Assembly: GCA_963764345.1 (NCBI GenBank)
Contig: CAVXSF010000002.1
Coordinates: forward strand, 1 to 64,000
DNA length: 64,000 nucleotides
Source: DASQZK01 sp963764345
GTDB taxonomy: Bacteria; Bacteroidota; Bacteroidia; Bacteroidales; GCA-2748055
Reading direction: 5' to 3'
Part shown: piece by piece, positions 49,288-59,600 of the stretch
How the letters are laid out: each line of letters opens with the position of its first letter
How positions within the stretch are numbered: the stretch's first letter is position 1
The notes under the pieces: generated by a model
Database searches by the model: none
What the model saw: the letters and a program-made list of their open reading frames with translations, nothing else
What the model was told of the DNA's origin: nothing
Program-made: the position numbers and the translations under genes

Positions 49288-51165
49288 TCAGGCAGTAAAT
49301 TTCTTTGCCTTTTTTTTATCTACAGGGGTGATGATCCAGCGGCTCCAGCCTTCGTCGAGTGAAGATTTCCTTTTTGGAGCATGATCCATGGCCGTTTCCA
49401 GTTTTTTGCGGAAATACCAAACCGTTTGTTTCCTCATATGGAGGATTTCCGCCAGCTGATCGATGGTAATATTCTTGCCGGAATTAACCAGGAAGAGCAT
49501 GTAGAAGGCCTTGGTAATCGGGAATTTTGTATGGGAGAAAATGGTACCGGAGGTGATTCTTTCGATATAATTGCACCTGGAACAGCGTCTTGAGTAAGGG
49601 GTATTGCCGGGGCTGTATTTCTCATGTCCGCATTTTTTACAGATGAAGCCCGACGACCACTTATGTTTTTCGAGGAAGCGGTAGCAACTTTCCTCTTCCG
49701 GATAAATCTCCCTGAATTCGTCAAAGGTCACGGTTTTTTGCATGATCCGGTTAAGGGATATTTTTTTCACCTCGCCGGCAAGTTTCCGGTTGCTTTCTTC
49801 GAGGAACCGGTTGATCTCCATGATCACATTGTTGGCCTCCTCCAGATCACCGGTGCGTTCCCTGACTTTCTCCTCGAGTTCCCGGTTAAGATTATCCTTG
49901 AGGATTTCGTTCTCATTCAGTTGCCTGATCATCTTATCCTGCAGCTCGCTGTTTTCCCTGAGATACTGGATGGTGTTGTGCTGGGCCAGATCCTGTTCAC
50001 GTTTCAGGATTCTGAACCTGTCGGCGAGAGCCACCGAGAAGAAAAGCATTTCAATGATTCCTGTTTTGTACATGGAAAACCAGGAAGGGGTATCCGGGGA
50101 AACAAAGCCAAAAGAGGTTAATGAATGCAGGATCAGTCCGAGATAAAGAAATGACAATCCGATCAGAAAATACCTTGCCGGTTTATAGCCGTTCCTGTAC
50201 CTGACAATACCGGCTATAAAAGCACTAAAAAGCAGAATATTGTCGATTGAAGGGCTATAGAGCGAAGCAATGTTAAAAAGCGAGCCGGTAAAATAGATTA
50301 TGATCCGGATTGCAATGGCTGCGACAATGATCTTATCGAAAGCCGGTGCCTTTTTCCTGGTTTCCAGGAGTCCCCGGGCATACAGAAGCAAAAAGATTGT
50401 CATCATAGCAAAGGGAACGGTATAAATGTCCCTGTGCCATTTCAGAGGGATAAAGGTGAGGAACTTGACGATTAATCCCCAGTCGACCGATGCGAATAAT
50501 GCATAACTCAGTACGTAAAGCGAATAAAAAAGGTAGGTACGTTCTTTGAGCTGGTAAAAAAAGATCAGGCTGAACACCATAGCGATCGCGATGATTCCGA
50601 AAAAAAGCCCGTCATTAAAATTCTCCGGGATCACACGTCGTAAAAACTGGTTATACCTGACCAGCATGAGTCCGAATCCGGTATCATAATCCGATCTGAT
50701 CTTCAGGTAGTACCATGTACTGTCCGATCCTGTCCTGACGGGGAAGAGGATGTTATCATAATTGATGATCCATTTTGACCAGTGGGTATCCAGGCCTGCT
50801 TTCATCCGGATCATCTTACCATGGGTACCCTGCTCATATAATTCGGCAGTTCTGAACCTGGGCCTGATCTCAAACAGGACCTGATTGATATCGGTGGTGT
50901 TCCGAATGGTGATTTTGATCCAGTATATTTTATCCCTTCTGATGAAATCATTTTGCAGAAAGGGCAGGAAACGGTTGTCAGGCAGGTTTTTAACCTGATC
51001 AATGGTATATTTTCCGGTCGTGTCTTCGAGAATGAAGCTTCTGGTGATCACAGCCTCTCCATGTTCCTGGTATTCATCCACGGGAAAGGATGATGAAGCC
51101 ACCGCGGGTGGGGAGAAGGATATATACAGGAAACCGGCGATTAAAATCCAAATGCTTCTAGCCAT
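49288..51165 (-). CDS. 7TMR-DISM membrane sensor fused to IS1595-type zinc ribbon and HTH
   Basis: 625 residues. Signal peptide 1-23; extracytoplasmic 7TMR-DISM sandwich (about 30-175); seven hydrophobic segments (about 186-385); coiled coil (about 388-470); then a zinc ribbon with Cys509, Cys512, Cys528 and Cys531, and a helix-turn-helix-like segment NITIDQLAEILHMRKQTVWY (565-584). The region 481-592 follows the N-terminal layout of IS1595-family transposases: EFREIYPEEESCYRFLEKHKW, then CxxC, CxxC, TSGTIF, then HTH. The DDE catalytic domain is absent; only ~33 residues follow. No kinase, GGDEF or LuxR output is present. It is read as a one-component membrane sensor whose DNA-binding output derives from a transposase. 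Start overlaps the thioesterase stop by 25 bp. Confidence 0.85.
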   Translation of the reverse strand: MARSIWILIAGFLYISFSPPAVASSSFPVDEYQEHGEAVITRSFILEDTTGKYTIDQVKNLPDNRFLPFLQNDFIRRDKIYWIKITIRNTTDINQVLFEIRPRFRTAELYEQGTHGKMIRMKAGLDTHWSKWIINYDNILFPVRTGSDSTWYYLKIRSDYDTGFGLMLVRYNQFLRRVIPENFNDGLFFGIIAIAMVFSLIFFYQLKERTYLFYSLYVLSYALFASVDWGLIVKFLTFIPLKWHRDIYTVPFAMMTIFLLLYARGLLETRKKAPAFDKIIVAAIAIRIIIYFTGSLFNIASLYSPSIDNILLFSAFIAGIVRYRNGYKPARYFLIGLSFLYLGLILHSLTSFGFVSPDTPSWFSMYKTGIIEMLFFSVALADRFRILKREQDLAQHNTIQYLRENSELQDKMIRQLNENEILKDNLNRELEEKVRERTGDLEEANNVIMEINRFLEESNRKLAGEVKKISLNRIMQKTVTFDEFREIYPEEESCYRFLEKHKWSSGFICKKCGHEKYSPGNTPYSRRCSRCNYIERITSGTIFSHTKFPITKAFYMLFLVNSGKNITIDQLAEILHMRKQTVWYFRKKLETAMDHAPKRKSSLDEGWSRWIITPVDKKKAKKFTA

Positions 51166-51548
51166 TTTTCATCTGCCCTTATCATTTTTCTCTTTTCCAT
51201 GTCGAATAAAGCGGCAGTGAAAACCGCTTTGCTGCATACCTCGCCCTGGCTGTTTTTCATGGTCTGGTCGAAATAGAAGATCCGGTCGTCGTTTCTGCGG
51301 CTTTTGGTTTCAATTGTAATATCCTGCCCGGCACCCACCTCCCGGCTGAATCGTACCGTAACTTCCAGAATGATCGGTCCCTTATGGCTTTCCTTTAACA
51401 GATCCCTTCCCATGCCATATTGATCCAGTATTTCCCAGCGGGCTTTCTCATAAAGATCGAGATACCGGGCATTGTTAACGTGTCCGAAATCATCCAGTAA
51501 GTCCTCTGTTATTCTGAACCGCGACGTGTACGTGTTTTCGGAATTCAT
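51141..51548 (-). CDS. Acyl-CoA thioesterase (4HBT hot-dog fold)
   Basis: 135 residues, cytoplasmic. Single hot-dog domain with the 4-hydroxybenzoyl-CoA thioesterase pattern DDFGHVNNARYLDLYEKARW, whose Asp and Asn-Asn region form the active site, and VTVRFSREVGAGQDITIETK in the long helix-strand part. It hydrolyses acyl-CoA thioesters; chain length cannot be read. It overlaps the sensor gene by 25 bp, so they are likely co-transcribed, although no functional tie is obvious. A -7-like TATTTTTG at 51567-51574 lies just upstream, without a clear -33 element. Confidence 0.9.
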   Translation of the reverse strand: MNSENTYTSRFRITEDLLDDFGHVNNARYLDLYEKARWEILDQYGMGRDLLKESHKGPIILEVTVRFSREVGAGQDITIETKSRRNDDRIFYFDQTMKNSQGEVCSKAVFTAALFDMEKRKMIRADEKWLEAFGF

Positions 51549-51893
51549 TTCTTTTTAAACAGCTCTCAAAAATAGGAAAATATTTTTACTTGTGAGGCAT
51601 TCGTCAAAAAGCGCAAAATTTTCGTCGTGTCCTTGTCTTATCAACTTTGTTTTTCAGGGATTATCGTAGTATCAACATTAGTCAATTCATGAAAAATATA
51701 TTTATAATTAATTGATATTGTGAAAATTATAAATATTTTAGTTTGAATATGCGACTCAAAAAGTGTATCCTTGTGTGCTTTTCGTTTTGGATGAAGGGTG
51801 TATCCCGGGCATGCCTGCGGAATTTTGGATACTTTATTGGGTAATTTTGATTTTCAATGCTAATTTTAGCCTTTGTAAAATTACTGTAGTGCA
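51549..51893. other. 345-bp divergent intergenic region
   Basis: Between the thioesterase (-) and a sulfatase (+). It is AT-rich and holds two promoter-like sites: TATTTTTG at 51567-51574 (minus) and the plus-strand pair at 51846-51875. No inverted repeats of note. A 78-codon minus-strand frame at 51727-51963 runs into the sulfatase gene and has no family features, so it is not called. Confidence 0.45.
51846..51875 (+). promoter_or_regulatory. Bacteroidota-type promoter for sulfatase operon
   Basis: TTTG at 51846-51849 and TAGCCTTTG at 51867-51875 resemble the -33/-7 signature with one extra base in the -7 box. Spacing is 17-18 nt. It points to a transcript start near 51882. Confidence 0.4.
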
Positions 51894-51950
51894 ATGAAAA
51901 AGGTTGGCTTCTCCCTGCTGACACTTTTAATAAACAGTGAATCAACGGAA

Positions 51951-53513
51951 ATGAACATGTCAAAACATAATCTGATCAAAGGCTTTTTTTTACCCGGAAT
52001 AATTGCCGCCGGTTTTCTGCCTTCCTGCCAGGTTCAAAAAGCACGGGAAATTAAGATCAGGAACGTTGTCATCCTCATCGGGGATGACCATTCTGCTGAA
52101 GTACTTGGCTGTTACGGCAACACGATTGTCAGGACGCCCAACCTTGACCGGCTGGCATCCCGCAGCACCATTTTTACGGATGCCTATTCGAATGCTCCGG
52201 TTTGCAGTGCTTCCAGGCAGTCTCTCCTTACCGGCAAGTATCCTCATTCGACCGGCGTTACGCTGCTTACCACTCCTTTTCCCGATTCAGGAAATCTGAC
52301 GCTGGCTGAAATTCTCAAGCAGCATGGTTATGTTACCGGGGTCATTGGTAAAACCCATTTTAATAACAACAGGGATAAGAACCCGTCCCATCATGGTTTT
52401 GACATTATGGTTGATGAAAAGGAGAGGCAGGCATGGCTGAAACAGAATCCGCCGCCGCTCATTCCCGATTCCATCAAAACACTAGGACCCTGGCGACCTT
52501 TCAGAGACCCGGCCAGAATTTGGCTTAATGCAGATTATCTGCCTACAGCAGAATGGGCAGAGGACGGTTCGGCCGCATGGGATGCCAAAGAAGCTATTAA
52601 ATTCCTGCGTGCCAATAAGGATACCTCCTTCCTGATGTGGGTCGGCTTTCATGAGCCCCATTCACCTTTTAATTTCCCCGTGGAATACAGGAACAAGTAT
52701 AATCCGGAGGATATGCCCGTCCCGGAAGGAAGCCCCGAGGATGACCGTTTTGTCCCGGCAATTTTCAGAGATCTGACAAAGAAAGATAAACAGGGCATCA
52801 TTGCTTCATATTACACCTCCGTCGAATATCTCGATGAAAATGTCGGTCAGATCATCAATGAAATCAGCCGGCTGGGCCTGGATGATAATACGCTCATCAT
52901 TTACATGGGCGACCAGGGCTATCTTCTTGGTGACCATAAACGGTTTGAGAAACATACCATGTGGGATCCGGCCATCAAGGCGCCTCTGATCTTCTATTCC
53001 GGCGGACTTTATGGAAAGGGAGAGAAGAATCCCGCCCTGGTGCAGTTTATTGACGTAGTCCCCACTATTCTCGATTTTCTCAAGATTCCCGAACCCGCTG
53101 TTTTACAGGGTAAAAGTATGCGGCCTTTGATCACCGGTGCTAAAAAAGAGATCGATGACTACGTCTTCGCTGAATTTCTGGTCGATAATAAAGCAATGGT
53201 GACAGATGGTAAATGGAAATATATTTTTACCACAGGGGCCAGGGATCTTGGCCAGGGATATGCCACAGGATATGGGCCAACAGGCATTCTTCACAAACTG
53301 TATAACCTGGAGGCCGATCCCGGTGAGACTACCAACCTTGCCGGTAAACCCGGGTACCAGAAAAGGATAAAAAAGATGCAGAAAAAGATGATCAGCATTT
53401 TCATGAAAACCTATCCGGGCGTGGATTCACTTCCGGAAAATCTGAGTGATGTTCAGAAACTGGTATGGTTCTGCAGGCCGCCTGACAAGGATGCCAACAT
53501 CGGTGCAGAATAG
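51951..53513 (+). CDS. Sulfatase, S1 family, lipoprotein
   Basis: 520 residues from the ATG at 51951. The first frame ATG (51894) precedes it by 19 codons without a useful signal, whereas 51951 or 51957 opens a lipoprotein signal with lipobox FLPSC. Catalytic motifs: LIGDDHSAEVLGCYGN (Asp pair), Cys85 in CSASRQSLLTGKYP (formylglycine precursor), GKTHFNN, and YMGDQGYLLGDHKRFEKHT near the active-site end. The WVGFHEPHSPF and KRFEKHT segments suggest the iduronate/heparan-type branch of S1 sulfatases, though a subfamily cannot be assigned by eye. First gene of a plus-strand set with rhamnosidase-like enzymes. Confidence 0.92.
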   Translation: MNMSKHNLIKGFFLPGIIAAGFLPSCQVQKAREIKIRNVVILIGDDHSAEVLGCYGNTIVRTPNLDRLASRSTIFTDAYSNAPVCSASRQSLLTGKYPHSTGVTLLTTPFPDSGNLTLAEILKQHGYVTGVIGKTHFNNNRDKNPSHHGFDIMVDEKERQAWLKQNPPPLIPDSIKTLGPWRPFRDPARIWLNADYLPTAEWAEDGSAAWDAKEAIKFLRANKDTSFLMWVGFHEPHSPFNFPVEYRNKYNPEDMPVPEGSPEDDRFVPAIFRDLTKKDKQGIIASYYTSVEYLDENVGQIINEISRLGLDDNTLIIYMGDQGYLLGDHKRFEKHTMWDPAIKAPLIFYSGGLYGKGEKNPALVQFIDVVPTILDFLKIPEPAVLQGKSMRPLITGAKKEIDDYVFAEFLVDNKAMVTDGKWKYIFTTGARDLGQGYATGYGPTGILHKLYNLEADPGETTNLAGKPGYQKRIKKMQKKMISIFMKTYPGVDSLPENLSDVQKLVWFCRPPDKDANIGAE

Positions 53514-53527
53514 GTATTTATAAGTTT

Positions 53528-53577
53528 GCCGGATCATTGAAATCTTATCATCCGGCCCCTGTCTTTCTGATAAGGGG
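53528..53577 (+). other. Double hairpin after sulfatase gene
   Basis: GCCGGAT (53528-53534) / ATCCGGC (53550-53556) adjoins CCCCT (53556-53560) / AGGGG (53573-53577). It is 15 bp past the sulfatase stop. There is no T-run, so a processing or mRNA-stabilising structure is as likely as a terminator. Confidence 0.4.
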
Positions 53578-53686
53578 AGCTGTGAGGATAAACTTCCGGA
53601 ATGGCATCAAAAGTACCATAATCCGGTTATGAGAGATTTTTCTTGTTCAGAGGCCCCACATATTAACCAAATAATTAGATACATAT

Positions 53687-56574
53687 ATGTTACGGAGATT
53701 CTTTCTTTTTGTGTTCATAGCTTTGATAAGTCTGAATTCCTGCAAGGTAAAGGACAGGCAGGAGAATGTTTTTGACAATGCACGATATGTCTGGGCAGAT
53801 GAGACCGGTACAGGCCGCCAGGAATATCTCGTTTTCCGCAGGGATTTCAACCTGGAGGGAAACCTCTCCGGGAAGATAAACCTGTTTGCCTGGTCCAGGT
53901 ATCATCTGAACATCAACGGTATATTTGTGAATTTTGGTCCGGCACGGTCTTATCCTGCTTCTCCCGGAATATGACAGCTATGATCTCACTCCGTACCTTA
54001 GGGAAGGTCATAATTTTATCACCGTGGAGGTCATGAATAATGGTGTTTACACATACCAGGTACCCGAACACAATGGCTTGTTCATAGCTTCAGGAGAGGT
54101 AACCGGCGGGAATGCTTCCACTGATCTTTCCACGCCGGGCGACTGGAAAGTTCTCCGCCTGAACGGATATGATCCTACCTCACCGAAAATGACTTTTGCC
54201 ACGGGTCCCATTGAGAGCTATGATGCACGGAAGGACACTGTGGAATGGAACAGCTTTTCTGCCGCCACGCAGGCCTGGCAGAAAGCAGTGGTGATGAGTG
54301 ATCAGAGCCAGCTTGGACCGTTTAAGGCCAGGTCCATTCCGTATCTTACACAGGACAAAGATGTTCCTGAATCATGCCTGGGGATATATTCCCTGAAGAA
54401 TGATGAAGACGTATATTCGTTCAGGGTTCAGTCGTCTGACAGTACCCGGCAGGCTTTCAACAGCAACAAAATTGCTTTTGCCTACACCTGGATATGGTCG
54501 CCCCGCGATCAGACGGTCAATACCGGGCTCTGGTGGGGTGATTTTTACCTCAACGGCAAAGGTCCGCTTACGAAATTTTCGACGGATCCGGACAAATTCT
54601 ATCGCCGGGATTATGCTCTCGAACTCAGAAAAGGTTGGAACTACTTTTTTGTCCGTTACGGCATTGTATGGGCATCATGGGAGTATTATATGGCAGTACC
54701 GAAAAATGCCGGACTCGTATTTTCTCCCGGCAGGGATAAGACTTCTCCCTATTCTTTCATGACGGCCGGTCCTTTTCCTGAAAATGAAGAAGCGAAAGCC
54801 AGGGATCTCGCGGTCCCTTTCAGGGATCCGGCCACAGCACTTAACGGTTTCACGGTTAAATGGGTGGCAAAGGAAAGAACCGGCACTGCCGGAAACCCTG
54901 CCATGGACATCGCCTGGAGTAATTTTAAACAACCCCTGCCTTATGAACCTTTCCGGGTAAGCGACATCCATATTGATCAGGCTGATGCCGGAGGCGCTGC
55001 ACTGATTTTCGATCTTGGGGGAAAAACGCTCGGCCGTGTCTTCATCGATTATGATGCTCCTGAGGGAACGACTTTTGACCTGGCCTTCACGGAGGACATG
55101 CACAGGGGGAGGCCCTGGATCCTGAAACGTTTTGGCATCTATACTTCTGCAAGGACGATAGCACGGGGAGGAAAAGCACACTTTGAGACCTTCAAGCCCT
55201 ACGGTCTCAGGTATTTGCAGATCAACGTACACAGTCCGGCCGGACCGGTACATCTTGACAAAGTTGGTGTGTTCAGCCAGATCTATCCCTATGACAAAAC
55301 CGGGAGCTTCACCTGTTCCGATCCCATGATGAATCAGATATGGGCTCTGGGATGGCGGACCCTCAGGGTGTGCTCCGAGGACAGTTATACCGACACACCT
55401 TTCAGGGAAAGGGGCCTGTACGCTGGTGACGCCTTGCCTGAATATGCGATAACCCTGGCAACGAGTGGGGATTCAAGACTGATCAAACGAAGTGTGAGTC
55501 TTTTTTCGGAGATGTACCACGACCTCATGAACCCCGGATCTGAAAAAATAAAGAATAATGTGAATGCCATGGGAGATTTCCCCCTCATAACCCTTCAGTT
55601 TTACGCCTGGGCATTCAATCGAACCGGTGACCGGGAATTTGCCTTGAAGTACTACGACGGGTACAGGAATATGGTCGATACGTACCTGAAAACCAGGACA
55701 GAGAACGGCCTTTTCAAAACACGCAGTGCCTTTATCGAATGGACACAGATCGACCGTTCGGCAACACTGACCACCATGCAGTCGCTGATCATCCGCAGTA
55801 TGAGCACCATGGCCTGGGTTGCCGGTCAGCTTGGTAAGAAGCGAAGATGAAGCCCGTTTTACAAAAGAGGCCGCTGACGCCACTGCAGTGATGAGAAAGC
55901 TTTGCTGGGATAACCAGGTGCAGGCTTACCGCGACGGCTTTAAGAAAGGGGTACCCATAGACCATTATTATCCCATTTCGAGTGCGTGGCCCGTACTTTT
56001 CGGACAGACCACCGCTGAGCAGGATACGCTTTTGAAACGGCATTTCGTGAATACCCTCACCGACATAGGGGATATCGATCGCGAAAGGATGGCAACGCCA
56101 TATGGCAGTTTCTACGTTCTTGGCGCACTCTATGATATCGGACAGGAGGATCTCGCAGAATTCTTTATTCGTAAATACTGGTCTCCCATGATCCTGAAAC
56201 ATGATGACACAGCCTGGGAGAATTTTGGTGATGGCTCGGATAGCGAGGGGCAGGGTACGCTGAGCCATGCCTGGAGCGGATCCCCGACCTATTACCTGAC
56301 TACACGGATTCTTGGTGTTCACCTGGGATATCCCGATTTTACCGACCCCGGCAGCGTGCTGATAGCTCCGCAGACATCCTCCGTCACCTGGGCCAAAGGA
56401 ACAGTTCCACATCCGAAAGGGATTATCCGTGTCGACTGGCAGGTCAAAGGGGACGTGCTGTTCCTCGACTATTCAGCGCCCGAAGGCGTGAAGGTTGAGG
56501 TCAAACCTGCCGGTAAACTTGCGCTGAAAAAACTGGTTCTGAATTCAAGGGGGATTTTTAAAAATAATCTTTAG
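53687..56574 (+). pseudogene. GH78-like alpha-L-rhamnosidase-type lipoprotein, frameshifted twice in this sequence
   Basis: Three frames make one protein of about 960 residues. 53687-53974 holds a lipoprotein signal (LNSC) and SGKINLFAWSRYHLNINGIFVNFGPAR; 53934-55850 holds the sandwiches and start of the six-hairpin barrel; 55819-56574 completes it. The switches are at the CCC run 53963-53965 (joining YPASP to EYDSYDLTPYLREG) and near 55835-55846 (joining GQLGK to SEDEARFTKEA). SYTDTPFRERGLYAGDALPEY replaces the usual CPQRDERLGW motif, as in GH78-related uncharacterised branches. It probably cleaves alpha-rhamnosides or a related sugar. Next to sulfatase and GH106-like genes. Sequence error is the likeliest cause. 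Confidence 0.8.
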
Positions 56575-56689
56575 ATTGAAGATCTCATGACAGAACAAGC
56601 CGGCGAACGGCTTCACGATGAAAAACAAGAGGACAGGCTAAGCCCTGATTTTGATAAATCTTCCGGTGAAAATTAAAAATAGTAACATT

Positions 56690-59600
56690 ATGAAAAAACT
56701 GCTCGCCCTGCTGCTGACCATCCTGGCCCTTACCTCCTGTAAACAGAAAGAAGCGACTGAAACCAAAGGACACTATGATTCTTTCCGGTCAATAAGAAAC
56801 CTGTTTGCTGATCCTCCCGCTCAGTTCAGAACCGTCCCGTTCTGGGTCTGGAATGAAAAGGTTACCCGGGATATGATCGATGAACAGCTTGCCGATTATA
56901 AAGCGAAAGGCTTTGGCGGTGTGTTTGTTCATCCGCGTTACGGACTGATAACCGAATACCTCTCGGATGAATGGTACAGCCTGGTGGAATATTCGGTGAA
57001 GAGGGCGAAGGAGCTGGGCATTAAGCTGTGGTTGTATGATGAAAATTCCTACCCGAGCGGATTTGCCGGTGGGCATGTCCCGGCCGAAATGCCGGAGTCA
57101 TATAACAAAGGCGTAGCCCTGAAGCTGGATGAGATGCAGGTCCTGAATCTCGATACATCTAAAGTCTACCAGCATGTTTTCCTGGCGGAGAACGGATCCT
57201 TGAAAGACATAACCTCCGGGGTAAAAGAGTATGAGGGGAAACCGGGTGATTATAAAGCCCTGGAACTGGTCTTCTTTGAAAAATCCCCCAGGTTTGCCGG
57301 ATATTCGTATGTCGACCTGCTCTACCCGGGTGTGACAGAAAAATTCATTGAGGTAACCATGAAGGGCTATGAAAAAACCATTGGGAATGAATTTGGCAAA
57401 GAAGTGCCGGGTATTTTCACCGACGAGCCCAACATCAAACCCCCAGGCCGCAGGACAGTCACCTGGACCCCCGGTCTGTATTCAACCTTTAAGAAAACAT
57501 GGGGATATGACCTCGTTCCGCAGCTTTTAAGTTTATTCAAAGAAACGGGGGACTGGCAGAAAGTGCGGCATGATTATTATTCGGTTTTGCTCGACATGTT
57601 TATCCAGCACTGGTCGATACCGTGGCATAAATATACGGAAGCAAAAAACCTGGAATGGACCGGACATTACTGGGAGCACAGCTGGCCGGACCCGGCACCC
57701 GGAAGCGATAACATGGCCATGTACGCGTACCACCAGATTCCTGCCATCGATATGCTTTTCAATACGGAATCTGAACGCCCCGACCAGTTCGGAAATGTAA
57801 GATCGGTTAAGGAGCTCGCAAGCATTGCCAACCAGTTCGATCGAAGCAGGGCGCTGAGCGAGACCTATGGCGGATCGGGGTACGAATTCGATTTTGTATC
57901 CATGAAAAGAAACGGTGACTGGGAATATGCTCTTGGAGTAAACTTCATGAACCAGCATCTCTCATATCAGTCTATACTTGGCGACCGCAAACACGATTTT
58001 CCACAGACCTTTTCCTATCATGCTCCATGGTGGAGTGAATATCCGCTGCAAGCCGACTACTTCGGCCGGCTCTCGCTGGCTCTTTCTTCGGGAAAACAGG
58101 TCAACAGGACAGTGGTGATAGAACCCACCACAACCGCCTGGATGTTTTATGCCCCGGGAAGCAGGAACAATGAAACGGACAGTCTTGAGCTGACTTTCCG
58201 TCAATTTATCGACGCCATGGAGAGATCAAAAGTTGAATATGATCTCGCCTCGGAAAAAACCATGAAAGATTTTGGAAAGGCTGAAAAGAACCTGTTAAAT
58301 ATCGGTTCCGTAAACTACGACCTGGTCATCCTTCCTCCCGGAATACAGAATGTGGAAGGCAGTACGGCTGATATGCTGGAGAAATACCTTGCTTCCGGCG
58401 GTAAGATCCTTGCCCTGGTAACTCCACCGGCGTATGTTGACGGAGGTCTTTCAGACAGGATGGCCGGTTTGAAATCGAAGTACAGCCAAAACTGGTTTGA
58501 AGCCACATCGGTCACCGACCCGGCCGTTCTCCAGATGCTCGACAATGGAAAGATAAAAATCGCCGATGCTGCAGAAAGGGCCGACAGTGTTTATTATATG
58601 CGAAGAGTACTGGATGACGGACAAATTATTTTCTTTGCCAATTATGAGCGGGGAGCGGTGAAGGATTTCACGGTGACTCTGCCGGGAATGAAGCATATCG
58701 TTCAGATGGATGCTAAAGACGGAAAATACTACAATGTTCCGTTTACAGCCACTGATAACGGGATTTCCATGGATGTCCACCTGGAGGATGCCGGAAGCAT
58801 GCTCTATTTTACATCTGCCTCTAAAATAAATGTTGACAGGAAAGATCGCACTTTATGGGAAGCCAAAGGCGAGATTGAATCACTCTCCGGAGAAGTCAGG
58901 AGACTCAGTCCCAACGTGATTGCTCTCGACTATTGTTATCTTGATTTTCCGGATGTAAAAAATGACGGAGACACGCTCTTCTATTATTATACAGCACATG
59001 ACCGGATTTTCCGGCATTACGGGTTCAGTGAAAATCCGTGGTTTTCGACAAGCCAGTTTAAAACAGAAATCCTCGACAGGGACACGTTTGGCGTCAACAC
59101 CGGATTTAAAGCCACTTTCCCGGTCAGCATCGCAGAAAACACCGAGGTTGCGGGGATAAATGTGGTGGTGGAGCGGCCGGAGCTTTACACGGTAATGGTT
59201 AACGGGCATAAACTCGAAAGGCTGGATCATGAATGGTACCTCGATAAGGGTACCGGAGTTTATCCCGCCGGCAAATATCTCAGGGAAGGTGAAAACCTTA
59301 TCGATATTGTGGCTTCGCCTTTTTCTGTTAAAATGGAACTGGCTCCGGTCTATTTAATCGGGGATTTTGGAGTGACATCTGCATCGCACGGATGGCAGAT
59401 TGAGTCAGAAATGCCAGTAATGCCCGGCTCCTGGAAAGATATGGGCATGCCATTTTACCCGAATGATATAGAATATACCAGGATCATCACGGTAAAGGCA
59501 GGAACAAAGGCAAAAGTCGTCCTGGGCAAATGGAACGGTACCGTTGCCACCGTGAAAGTGAACGGCATCCTTGCAGGAGTCCTTGGGTGGCCTCCATACA

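Noticed and set aside
49390..49725. Independent insertion sequence (IS1595) in the sensor gene
   Set aside because: No terminal inverted repeats, target duplication or DDE catalytic domain are visible, and the ribbon is in frame with the coiled coil, so a fused domain is better supported.
51727..51963. 78-codon minus-strand frame upstream of the second sulfatase
   Set aside because: It overlaps the promoter region and the start of the sulfatase on the other strand and shows no family features.
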